A stretch of DNA of 21,497 nucleotides from CAZMGD01 sp964565705 (GTDB lineage: Bacteria > Actinomycetota > Acidimicrobiia > Acidimicrobiales > Ilumatobacteraceae): positions 1 through 21,497 of the forward strand of contig CAZMGD010000072.1 in NCBI GenBank assembly GCA_964565705.1. Reading direction: 5' to 3'. Under the pieces are notes generated by a model, which worked only from the letters and a program-made list of their open reading frames with translations, had not been told where the DNA came from and did not search any database. The position numbers and the translations under genes were made by a program. Below are positions 6,684 through 13,860 of the stretch, piece by piece (the first letter of the stretch is position 1; each line of letters opens with the position of its first letter).

Positions 6684-6945
6684 GCGAGCGAAGCTCGCCC
6701 GGCAGCACGTCCACGACCTTGCGGCCCTTGCGGTGGCCGAACTGGACCGAGCCGTCGACGAGGGCGAACAGGGTGTCGTCGCCGCCGATGCCGACGTTCT
6801 TGCCGGGGTGGAACCTGGTGCCGCGCTGGCGGATGATGATCGTGCCGGCGTTCACCGAGGAGCCCCCGAACACCTTCACGCCGAGGCGCTGGGCGTTGGA
6901 GTCACGGCCGTTGCGGGTCGACCCGCCACCTTTGGTCTTCGACAT
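6676..6945 (-). CDS. rpmA: 50S ribosomal protein L27
   Basis: An 89-residue L27, whose N-terminal tail reaches the peptidyl transferase centre. MSKTKGGGSTRNGRDSNAQR, then LGVKVFGG, IIIRQRGTRFHPG and NVGIGGDDTLFAL are diagnostic. It lacks the Firmicutes N-terminal extension cut by the Prp protease, and no prp gene lies between rplU and rpmA. The ATG is 5 nt past the rplU stop, and a purine-rich GGGAAGGG within the rplU end can serve as ribosome binding site. The C-terminus is unusual: after VVDVLPG, the last residues ELRSPS and the TGA come from the repeat array, and the codons form a 7-bp hairpin (6683-6699). This may be a repeat-driven replacement of the original tail. Confidence 0.96.
   Translation of the reverse strand: MSKTKGGGSTRNGRDSNAQRLGVKVFGGSSVNAGTIIIRQRGTRFHPGKNVGIGGDDTLFALVDGSVQFGHRKGRKVVDVLPGELRSPS
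6683..6699 (-). terminator. Hairpin at the rpmA 3' end, made by the degenerate repeat
   Basis: GGCGAGC (6683-6689) and GCTCGCC (6693-6699) form a perfect 7-bp stem with a 3-nt loop. It lies over the last codons of rpmA, only about 5 nt before its stop. It could stabilise or terminate the rplU-rpmA transcript, but it has no T-run and overlaps the coding sequence. Confidence 0.35.
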
Positions 6946-6949
6946 CGGT

Positions 6950-7267
6950 TCAGCCCTTCCCTGCGGCGATGGACGTGATCTCGACCACGCTGTAGCGCTG
7001 ACGGTGACCGTAGCGACGGCGCTGGTTGGTGCGCCGCTTGTAGATGAAGCCGTCGATCTTCGGGCCCTTGGCCTCGCCGACGACGCGGCCGGTCACGGTG
7101 GCACCGGACAGCTCCGAGGGGGTGGCGAGCACGGTGTCGCCGTCCACGAGGAGCACGGGGCGCAGCTCGACGGTCGAACCGTCCTCGACACCCAGCAACT
7201 CGACCTGCACCTGCTGGCCCTCGGCAACCCGGGTCTGCTTGCCCCCGGAGGCGATCACTGCGTACAT
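6950..7267 (-). CDS. rplU: 50S ribosomal protein L21
   Basis: A 105-residue L21, a primary 23S rRNA-binding protein. The canonical start MYAVIASGGKQTRVAEGQQV fixes the ATG at 7267, although the frame is open further upstream. The middle has LLVDGDTVLATP, and the C-terminus has the L21 signature KGPKIDGFIYKRRTNQRRRYGHRQ, followed by a short tail ending AAGKG. It is co-transcribed with rpmA, with four nucleotides between the genes. TAGCAT lies 11 nt before the ATG, so the pair has its own promoter inside the 38-nt space after the upstream permease gene. In related genomes rplU commonly follows rne; here the ABC cassette separates them. Confidence 0.97.
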   Translation of the reverse strand: MYAVIASGGKQTRVAEGQQVQVELLGVEDGSTVELRPVLLVDGDTVLATPSELSGATVTGRVVGEAKGPKIDGFIYKRRTNQRRRYGHRQRYSVVEITSIAAGKG

Positions 7268-7278
7268 AGCGGTTGGCC

Positions 7279-7284
7279 ATGCTA
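7279..7284 (-). promoter_or_regulatory. Putative -10 element (TAGCAT) of rplU-rpmA
   Basis: The minus strand reads GGGTAGCATGG with 11 nt between the hexamer and the rplU ATG, the same layout as obgE (GGGTAGCCTGG, 11 nt). It would give the ribosomal protein genes a transcript independent of the upstream ABC genes. Confidence 0.5.
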
Positions 7285-7305
7285 CCCGGCGGCCTCGCCG
7301 ATCGG

Positions 7306-8376
7306 TCAGCGAGCCTCGGACTTGTTGAACACGTTCTTGCGCACGTGGTCGCCGATCCGGTTGAACGACAGCACGGTCAGGAACATCACCGTCGCCGGGA
7401 CGATCACCAGGTGCGGGTCGGTCTTCAGATCCTTCTGGCCACGCACGATCATGCCGCCCCAGCTCGGCGTGGGTGGCGGCACGCCGACACCGAGGTAGCT
7501 GAGCGACGCCTCGGCGACGATCACGACGGCGACCACGAGGAAGCTGTAGGACGCGACCGGGAGCACGGCGTTGGGCACGATCTCGCGCCACATCACACGA
7601 CCGTCCTTGGCGCCGAGCGCCCGGGAGGCGAGCACGAACTCTCGCTGGCGCACCGACATGGTCTGTGCTCGCATCAGGCGGGTGTACGTCGGGATCGACA
7701 CGAGCGCGAGTGCCATCGCGATCGTGATCTTCGACCGGCCGTAGACGGTGACCACCGACAGCAGCAGGATCAGCGGTGGGAAGGCGAGGATCACGTTGGT
7801 GACCACGGATGTGCCGGCGTCCACGGCCTTGCCGTACCAGCCGGCGAGCAGCCCGACCACGGCGCCGAGGCACAGCCCGACGACGACGGCGAGCAGCCCG
7901 ATGAACAGCGAGGTGCGCGCCCCGTAGATCACGTGCGACAGCTCGCTGTATCCCTTCTCCGTCCTCCCGAGGAACTCGGGCCAGCGCAGGCCGGGACGCA
8001 TGCGGATGCCCTCGCTGGAGAGGTCCGCCTTGCGCCAGTCCTCGATCGGGAGGAAGTCGGCGAACACCGCACAGAACGTGATGAGGGCCAACCAGGCCAG
8101 CGCCGCCCAGAGGCCGAGACGGAAGTCCAACCCGTACCGCTGCACCCCCAGCCGTTGGAGGCCGAGCCACAGCAGCAACGCGCCGGCCAGGGCGATGGCG
8201 CCGCGCACGGTGCCCGACGGGCTCGTGATGACCCAGCCGGCGGCCAACGCCAACGCCACACCGGCCACGCACAGCGCCCAGGCGATGACCACCTGGGCAA
8301 GCGGCACGCGCCGCTGACGAACGGGCAGGTCCTCGAGCGCCGGCGCGTCGAGGACCTCGGGCTCATGCACGTCCAC
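7306..8376 (-). CDS. Oligopeptide-type ABC transporter permease (DppC/OppC-like)
   Basis: A 356-residue inner-membrane permease, the second channel subunit of a peptide/nickel-type importer. The core has the binding-protein-dependent permease fold with an EAA-like loop, LASRALGAKDGRVMWREIVPN, that docks on the ATPase, followed by PPPTPSWGGMI, typical of DppC. The N-terminus is longer than usual: two extra hydrophobic segments (about 28-50 and 57-76) precede the normal first helix (87-106). The GTG start at 8376 overlaps the end of the other permease gene by 14 nt, so translation is coupled. Substrate cannot be assigned; peptides are the family default. No ATPase gene accompanies it. Confidence 0.9.
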   Translation of the reverse strand: MDVHEPEVLDAPALEDLPVRQRRVPLAQVVIAWALCVAGVALALAAGWVITSPSGTVRGAIALAGALLLWLGLQRLGVQRYGLDFRLGLWAALAWLALITFCAVFADFLPIEDWRKADLSSEGIRMRPGLRWPEFLGRTEKGYSELSHVIYGARTSLFIGLLAVVVGLCLGAVVGLLAGWYGKAVDAGTSVVTNVILAFPPLILLLSVVTVYGRSKITIAMALALVSIPTYTRLMRAQTMSVRQREFVLASRALGAKDGRVMWREIVPNAVLPVASYSFLVVAVVIVAEASLSYLGVGVPPPTPSWGGMIVRGQKDLKTDPHLVIVPATVMFLTVLSFNRIGDHVRKNVFNKSEAR

Positions 8377-9313
8377 GGCGGATCCTCGGGTCGATGTAGA
8401 AGTACGAGATGTCGACGATCGTGTTGATCATCAGGTAGGTGACGGCGAGCACGAGCACGGTCCCCTGGATCACCGGGAAGTCCTTCTGGGGGATCGCCTG
8501 CACCACCATCCGGCCGACACCGGGAAGCGCGAACAGGCTCTCGATGATCACCGTGCCGCCGATCAGCCGGCCGAGGTTCACGCCGGCCAGCGTGATCAAC
8601 GAGAACGACGACGGCCGGAACGCCTCACGCATCAGGATGTGCCGCGACGGCAGACCCCGGGCCTTGGCCGACAGCACGAAGTCCTCCTGCAGCGTGGCGG
8701 CCATGTCGTTGCGCAGCAGTTGGATGTAGACCGCGGCCTCCGCCAACGCCAACGTCAGCGCAGGCAGGAACGCGTGCCGGAGGTTCTCGGTGAAGTCCTC
8801 CGTCAGGTTGATCCACCCGGTGACCGGGAAGATCTCGAAGCGCAGGGACAGCAGCCAGATGAGCAGCAGGCCGAGGACGAACGGTGGTAGTCCGATGACC
8901 CCGAACGACATCGTGCTCGTCGTCCGGTCGAACTTGCCACCTGCTCGCCACGCCGACCACGCCCCGAGCGGGATCGCGAGCAGCAGCGCGATGAGCTGAG
9001 CCATCACCGCGATCTGGATGGTGACGGGGAGGCGCTCGCGCAGCGCCTCCGTCACCGGTTGGTTCGATCGCAGCGACCGGCCCAGATCACCGTGCAGCGC
9101 ATCGCCCGCCCAGTCGAAGTACCGCTCGGCGATGGGCTTGTCGAGGCCGAGCTGCTGGTTCACGGCCTCGATCTGTTCTGGTGTCGCACTCTCGCCGAGG
9201 ATGGCGATGGCGGTGTCGCCGGGCTGCAGCTCCGTCATCAAGAAGGTCAAGAAGCTGACCATCACGATGACGGGCACGAGCAGCAGCAGCTTTGATGCGA
9301 TGGAACGCGCCAT
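8363..9313 (-). CDS. Oligopeptide-type ABC transporter permease (DppB/OppB-like)
   Basis: A 316-residue permease with the DppB arrangement: N-terminal helix (SKLLLLVPVIVMVSFLTFLM), then the periplasmic segment 'LQPGDTAIAILGESATPEQI..N.QLGLDKPI..RYFDW..D.LHGDLGRSL', then five more membrane segments. The cytoplasmic EAA-like loop is LSAKARGLPSRHILMREAFRPS, and the C-terminus has the typical YFYIDPRIRRGRA. The ATG at 9313 is chosen because GAGGA lies 5 nt upstream; a GTG at 9316 directly before it is the alternative. It lies 35 nt downstream of the binding-protein gene and overlaps the DppC-like gene by 14 nt, so the three genes form one operon. Confidence 0.92.
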   Translation of the reverse strand: MARSIASKLLLLVPVIVMVSFLTFLMTELQPGDTAIAILGESATPEQIEAVNQQLGLDKPIAERYFDWAGDALHGDLGRSLRSNQPVTEALRERLPVTIQIAVMAQLIALLLAIPLGAWSAWRAGGKFDRTTSTMSFGVIGLPPFVLGLLLIWLLSLRFEIFPVTGWINLTEDFTENLRHAFLPALTLALAEAAVYIQLLRNDMAATLQEDFVLSAKARGLPSRHILMREAFRPSSFSLITLAGVNLGRLIGGTVIIESLFALPGVGRMVVQAIPQKDFPVIQGTVLVLAVTYLMINTIVDISYFYIDPRIRRGRA

Positions 9314-9348
9314 CACCGTCCTCGTCGTTCGTCAACCAGCGATCTGGC

Positions 9349-11085
9349 TCAGCCGTCCTTCCAGAGCAGGTCGAAGCGCAAGATGCCGTCCTCGTAGACC
9401 GCCGCACCATGCGTCTCGGGCGAGGTGACGAAGCCGTTCACCGTGCGGACGTACGGCAGGTACGGGATGTCCTGGGCCAGCTGCGTGAAGATCTGGTGGT
9501 ACGCGTCCAGCTGGGCATCCGCGTCGTCGGTGGCGCGGGCCTCGAGCAGCCAGGCGTCGACATCGGGGTTGTTGTACTTCGAGTAGTTGGTCAACGCCTG
9601 GCTGTAGTTGGCGTTGAAGATCCCGGGATCGCCAGCGACGACCGGGAAGCCCCACGAGCTCAGCGAGAAGTCGCCGGCCAGCACCAGACCGATGTTGGTC
9701 GGGCTGTCATTGACCGTCATGTTGACCTGGATGTTGTCCAGCTGGCTGAGCGCCGTCTGGATGTACTCGCCGCGTGCCTGGTCGAGGCTCTGCTGGAACG
9801 CCAGCATGTCGAGCACCACCGGGCCGCCGCCGTTGTCGGCCGCGTACTCGTCGATCAGCACCTGCGCCGCGTCGGGGTCGAAGGCCGGCAGTTCCGCATC
9901 GGGCGTGTAGAACTCGGTGCCCTCGAGCGTGAAGTTGTACGGCGCGATCGCGCCCTCACCGAAGACCGCATCGGCCATCGCCTGCCAGTCGACGCCCATC
10001 GCGAACGCCTGGCGCATGCGGAGGTCGTCGAACGGTGGCTTGGTGTTGTTGAAGATGTACGTCTGGCCGGTCGTCACGGTGACGCTGGTGTACTCGGCAC
10101 CGTCGACCTCGTCCTGGGCACGCTTCACCGACGACGGTGTCGCGGTGTAGAAGCCGTCGGCGTCGCCGGTGGCGAACGTGTCGATGCGCTGCTCCTCGTC
10201 GCCCACGACCCGGAACGTCAGCTTGTCGAGGTACGGCCCGTCGGAGCCCTTCCAGTCGGGGTTGGCGGACATGATCATCCGGTCGTCACGCGTCCAGGAA
10301 TCGAGCAGGAACGGTCCCGCACCGGCGGCCTGACTCGTCAGGTCGGTGCCCGCCGAGATCGCCGCCGGAGAGGCCAGGTAGTTCAAGCCGGCGCGCGACA
10401 CGGTGTTCGGGAACTGGGCGTTGGGCGCGCTGAGGGTGATCGTCACGGTCAGCGGATCGGCCACCGCGATGTCGCTCACGGCGAGCAGGCCGGTGAACGA
10501 TGGTGAACGCTGTGCGGGGTCCTTGGCCCGGTCCCAGTTGGCCTTGACGGCGGCCGCGTCATAGGGCGTGCCGTCGGAGAACGTCACCCCGTCTTTGATC
10601 TTCAGCGTCCAGACCGTGAAGTCGGCATTGGACTCGAAGGACTCGGCGAGCACCGGCTGGACCTCGCCGGAGTCGGCGTCATAGGCGACGAGCGCCCCGT
10701 ACAGGGCGAACGCGCGCATGCCATCGGCGCCACCCGAACCAGTGAACCTGATCGGGTCGAGCGAGCCGGTCTCGCTGTAGAGCAGGATCGTCGCCTCGCC
10801 GCCCGTGACCGGCTCGCCCTCGTCGCCACCGGCTGCGGTGGTCTCGGTGGCCGCTGTGGTCTCCGTGCCGGAGGCGGTCGTGGTCTCCGTGCCGCCCGCT
10901 GCGGTGGTGTCGGTGGACGCCGCGGTCGTCTCGGTCGGCGCCGCTGTCGTGGCCGCAGCCGCCGTGGTGTCCGACGAATCGCTGTCGTCGCCGCCGCAGG
11001 ATGCGGCGAGCAGTACCAGAGACGCCGCAGCGACCGCGGCCCCGAAGCGTCGGCGATGCCGCCAACTGGCAGAACGAATGTGCAT
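9349..11085 (-). CDS. ABC transporter substrate-binding lipoprotein (SBP_bac_5 family)
   Basis: A 578-residue extracytoplasmic solute-binding protein. A basic n-region (RHRRRF, 9-14) and hydrophobic stretch end in the lipobox LAASC with Cys30, so it should be lipid-anchored; the arginines loosely resemble a Tat signal. Residues about 31-85 are a Thr/Ala/Glu-rich linker of repeated ETTAA-like motifs. The family-5 peptide/nickel-binding domain follows: a 'GSLDPIRF' opening, 'VLAESFESN..FTVWTLKIKDGVTFSDGTPYDAAAVKANWDRAKD', and 'DDLRMRQAFAMGVDWQAMADAVFG'. The ATG at 11085 is preceded by GGGGGAG; earlier in-frame starts reach into the promoter and would spoil the signal peptide. It heads the operon with the two permeases. 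The ligand is unknown. Confidence 0.93.
   Translation of the reverse strand: MHIRSASWRHRRRFGAAVAAASLVLLAASCGGDDSDSSDTTAAAATTAAPTETTAASTDTTAAGGTETTTASGTETTAATETTAAGGDEGEPVTGGEATILLYSETGSLDPIRFTGSGGADGMRAFALYGALVAYDADSGEVQPVLAESFESNADFTVWTLKIKDGVTFSDGTPYDAAAVKANWDRAKDPAQRSPSFTGLLAVSDIAVADPLTVTITLSAPNAQFPNTVSRAGLNYLASPAAISAGTDLTSQAAGAGPFLLDSWTRDDRMIMSANPDWKGSDGPYLDKLTFRVVGDEEQRIDTFATGDADGFYTATPSSVKRAQDEVDGAEYTSVTVTTGQTYIFNNTKPPFDDLRMRQAFAMGVDWQAMADAVFGEGAIAPYNFTLEGTEFYTPDAELPAFDPDAAQVLIDEYAADNGGGPVVLDMLAFQQSLDQARGEYIQTALSQLDNIQVNMTVNDSPTNIGLVLAGDFSLSSWGFPVVAGDPGIFNANYSQALTNYSKYNNPDVDAWLLEARATDDADAQLDAYHQIFTQLAQDIPYLPYVRTVNGFVTSPETHGAAVYEDGILRFDLLWKDG
10805..10975 (-). repeat. Degenerate Thr/Ala codon repeat in the binding-protein linker
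   Basis: Imperfect short repeats of GAGACCAC-GCGGC-type codons encode runs of TTAA, TETTAA and ASTDTTAA. This is coding low-complexity sequence that spaces the lipid anchor from the binding domain. Thr density suggests possible O-glycosylation, which is inference. Confidence 0.6.
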
Positions 11086-11151
11086 GAACTCCCCCTGATG
11101 CAATCGGTGTGATCGACCGCGAGACATAACCCCAGCCCCGACGGTCCGATG

Positions 11152-11157
11152 ACTATA
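11152..11157 (-). promoter_or_regulatory. Putative -10 element (TATAGT) of the ABC operon
   Basis: The minus strand has TATAGT about 66 nt upstream of the binding-protein ATG, in an AT-richer patch unusual for this window. A weak TTGGGT lies about 19 nt before it. Unlike the start-proximal promoters elsewhere, this one leaves a leader of roughly 60 nt with a Shine-Dalgarno. Between rne and the operon (11086-11239) I see no gene. Confidence 0.45.
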
Positions 11158-11187
11158 GAACACTGTCACATGCCGAACCCAACGCGC

Positions 11188-11222
11188 TGAACCTGCGTTC
11201 AATCTCGCGCCGGACGACCGGC
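11188..11222 (-). terminator. Weak hairpins downstream of rne
   Basis: Two small stems follow the rne stop on the minus strand: GCCGG/CCGGC (11209-11213/11218-11222, 4-nt loop) and TGAAC/GTTCA (11188-11192/11197-11201, 4-nt loop). Each is 5 bp with no T-run. They are the only terminator candidates between rne and the ABC operon promoter. Confidence 0.25.
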
Positions 11223-11239
11223 CCGAACCGCGACGAGCG

Positions 11240-13128
11240 TCAGTCCAGCAACGCGTGGTCGATGACGACCCCGCGGCCATCGCACATCGGGCACGGATCG
11301 GCGAAGTTGGTGAGCAGACCCTCGCCGATGCGCTTGCGGGTCATCTCCACCAGACCCAGCTCGGAGATCTCGAACACCTGGGTGCGGGTCTTGTCGCGCG
11401 CCAGCGCGTCGCGGAACGCCTCGATCACCTGCTTGCGGTTGTCGCGGATCTCCATGTCGATGAAGTCGATGACGATGATCCCGCCGATGTCGCGCAGGCG
11501 CAGCTGCTTGGCGATCTCCTCGGCCGCTTCGAGGTTGTTGTGGAACACCGTCTCCTCGAGNNNNNNNNNNCCTCGGTGTGCTCGATGATCAGCGAGCCGC
11601 CCGACGGCAGCCACACCTTGCGGTCGAGGGCCTTGTGCACCTGCTCGTGGATGTGGTGGCGCTCGTACAGCGGCAGACCCTCGGCCTCGGCGTCGTAGAG
11701 CTCCACGCGGTCGGCCAGCTCGGGGTTGAACGCGTTGACGTAGTCGTGGACCTCGTTGAACAGGTCGCGGTCGTCGATCACGACACCGCGGTACTCGGCG
11801 TTGAACTCCTCGCGGATCACACGCACGGCCAGCGGTGGCTCGCGGTACAGCAGCTGCGGCTGCGTCGCCTTCTTGGCCTTGGCCTCGATCGCCTCCCACT
11901 GCTGGAGCAGTCGGGACACATCCGCTTCGAGCTCCTGCTGCGATGCACCCTCGGCGGCGGTGCGGACGATCAACCCGTGCTCGGGTCGCTTCACCCGGTC
12001 GAGCACGCTGCGCAGGCGCTTGCGCTCGGGGTCCGGCAGACGCTTGGAGATGCCGTAGGTCTTCGAGTTCGGCACGAGCACGACGAACCGTCCGGGCAGC
12101 GAGACCTCCTGGGTGAGGCGCGCGCCCTTGGCTCCGATCGGGTTCTTCGTGACCTGGCACACGATCAGCTGCTTCGGCTTCAGGATCTGCTCGATGCGGA
12201 TGCCGGAGTTCTTGTCGGAGCCCTTCTCGACGATGTCCTCGGCGTCGTACTGCACGTCACCCCGATACAGCACCGCGTTCTTGGGGGTGGCGATGTCGAT
12301 GAACGCGGCCTCCATGCCGGGCAACACGTTCTGCACCTTGCCGACGTAGATGTTGCCGTGGATCTGGCCGACGTCGTCAGCCGGCCGGCTGACGTAGTGC
12401 TCGATCAGCGCCCGGCCCTCCAGGACCGCGACCTGCGTCAGGCTGTCGCGCACCTGCACGCACATGAGGTAGCGACCGATCGGCTTGCCGTTGCGCTCGC
12501 GCCCACGGCGGCGCTCCGCCGACGCCTCGATGATCGCCGCCGCCTTCGCACCTGACGTAGGCGCCGGCTTCTTCGTGCGCTTGCGCCGCTGCTTGGGTTC
12601 GGCGGGCTCCGCCGCGGTGGCCACTGCCGGCTCCAGCGCCGGCGGCTCTGGCGCAGGCGCAGGCGCGGCGGGGCGGGTGTCGCCGATCTGCGGCTTGCGG
12701 CGCACGAGCGCCCGGTCCGCGGCCGCTGCCGAGGGCTTGCCCTCCGACCCACGTTCGGGCAACTCCGGCGCGTCGGCCGTCATCCGTGGGGCCCGTGGGG
12801 CCCTCGGGGCCCGCGCCGTCTTCGGTGCCGGCGCGTCGGCGACGTCGTCGGCCGGATCCGGCACCGCGCCTTCGCCGGCGTCGCTCTCGGCCTCCACAGC
12901 GTCGCCGGAGGCCGGACGGCGCGATCGCCCGCGACCGCCTCGCGTGCCGCGCCGTCGCCGCTTGGCGGGACCGCCCGCGCTTGGCGTGTCGGGCCCGGAC
13001 GTCTCGTCGTGAGCGTCGACGGCGCCACCAGGGGCCACGGCGTCGGCCGCCGGGCGGGCAGCGTCGGCCGCCACGGCCGGCGGGGGCAGATCGAGCGGTG
13101 AGGTCTCGTTGACGGGTCCTGTGGTCAT
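11240..13128 (-). CDS. rne: Ribonuclease E/G family endoribonuclease (interrupted by a 10-N gap)
   Basis: Endoribonuclease of rRNA/tRNA processing and mRNA turnover. Residues 1 to about 210 are disordered, Pro/Ala/Arg-rich, with basic clusters at 57-72 and 180-190 and an ARAPRAPRAPR repeat. The S1 domain follows (GNIYVGKVQNVLPGMEAAFIDI, 258-279), then the RNase H-like and 5'-sensor regions. Residue 519 ends SLIIEHTE, where 10 N intervene. Translation resumes in another frame at LEETVFHNNLEAAEEIAKQL, then GGIIVIDFIDM (second catalytic Asp) and the Zn-link CPMCDGRG, ending after only 12 more residues. The missing piece should hold the first catalytic Asp (E. coli D303). I regard the gene as intact: the frame change coincides with the gap. 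SD GGAAGGA precedes the ATG. Confidence 0.92.
11561..11570. other. Assembly gap (10 N) within rne
   Basis: Ten N between codons for HTE and LEET of RNase E. The frames on either side differ, so the real gap must be 2 modulo 3 nucleotides; 10 is not. By comparison with E. coli RNase E (17 residues between TE and IEET), about 50 nt are missing. Confidence 0.93.
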
Positions 13129-13155
13129 CGTGCGATGTCCTTCCTGCGCGCCGGC

Positions 13156-13860
13156 TCAGCCTGGCGCACCTGCCTCCACCGCGCGGGGGATGACCTCGCG
13201 GCGGGCATCGAGTGATTCGATCCATTGGTGGGTGCGCAGCACCCGGGCGACGACGTCGAGCGCTGGTCGGCCGAGCACCGCCTCGGCCAGCTCGGTGGGC
13301 CGCAGGCCGCGGCCGTCGGTGGACACGACCGCATCCAACCGAACCGCGCCCTCGTCGGTGACGACCGCGTCCAGGGTCTCTATCGCAGGGCGCACGTCGT
13401 CGCTGCACCGCTGCCCCTTTCGCTCCCGGCTGACCGGCAGCGATCCCGCGACCAGTGCACGGTCGACGGCAGCCCGCAACTCGCCGGCTGAGACGTCCAC
13501 GAGCGTGATCTCCCACCGGCAGGCGGTGACCGCCTCCTGCAGCGAGCGGATCTCCGGTTCGTGCGGACGCACTGCGACGACCCCGAAGCCGGCGGGGAGC
13601 GCAGCGTCGAGCGCGGTGGCGAGCTCCTCGAGGTCGGGGTCGTACCCCTCGGCCAGCTCGAGGTCGAGGTACTCCCCCAGCGACTCGGCGCCGGTCGGCA
13701 GCGCCAGCCCGAAGCTGATCTTCGGTCGTGGGGTGAACCCGGCGCTGAACGCCAGCGGCACACCGGCCTTCCGCAGCGACCGCTCCCAGAGCCGAGCGGC
13801 GTCGCGGTGGCTGGTGAAGCGCACCTTGCCGAGCTTGCGGTAGCGGACGGTCACCTTCAT
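13156..13860 (-). CDS. DUF2344 / TIGR03936 radical-SAM-linked protein
   Basis: A 234-residue protein starting MKVTVRYRKLGKVRFTSHRD, with RLWERSLRKAGVPLAFSAGF and TPRPKISFGLALPTGAES, the hallmark of the DUF2344 family that is almost always adjacent or fused to a TIGR03960 radical SAM protein. Its start codon overlaps the stop of that gene (ATGA at 13860-13857), so the two are translationally coupled and likely work together. It ends 28 nt before rne. The family's biochemical role is not established to my knowledge; position beside rne and ribosomal protein genes suggests RNA or ribosome modification, which is inference. No catalytic motif is visible, and there are no membrane segments. Confidence 0.9.
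   Translation of the reverse strand: MKVTVRYRKLGKVRFTSHRDAARLWERSLRKAGVPLAFSAGFTPRPKISFGLALPTGAESLGEYLDLELAEGYDPDLEELATALDAALPAGFGVVAVRPHEPEIRSLQEAVTACRWEITLVDVSAGELRAAVDRALVAGSLPVSRERKGQRCSDDVRPAIETLDAVVTDEGAVRLDAVVSTDGRGLRPTELAEAVLGRPALDVVARVLRTHQWIESLDARREVIPRAVEAGAPG

Noticed and set aside
6491..6699. CRISPR array
   Set aside because: The 26-bp units are directly adjacent with no variable spacers, and there are no cas genes.
6950..8272. A 440-codon version of the L21 frame extending upstream through the permease gene
   Set aside because: The canonical L21 N-terminus begins at 7267. The extension is Arg-rich and antiparallel in composition to any known protein, and it overlaps the DppC-like gene.
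11086..11280. Upstream start for the binding protein (65 extra codons)
   Set aside because: It would cross the promoter and the rne 3' end and bury the signal peptide. The ATG at 11085 has a Shine-Dalgarno and the lipobox at the right distance.
11240..13128. rne as a frameshifted pseudogene or two genes
   Set aside because: The frame change coincides exactly with the 10-N gap and both halves are conserved, so a wrong gap size explains it.
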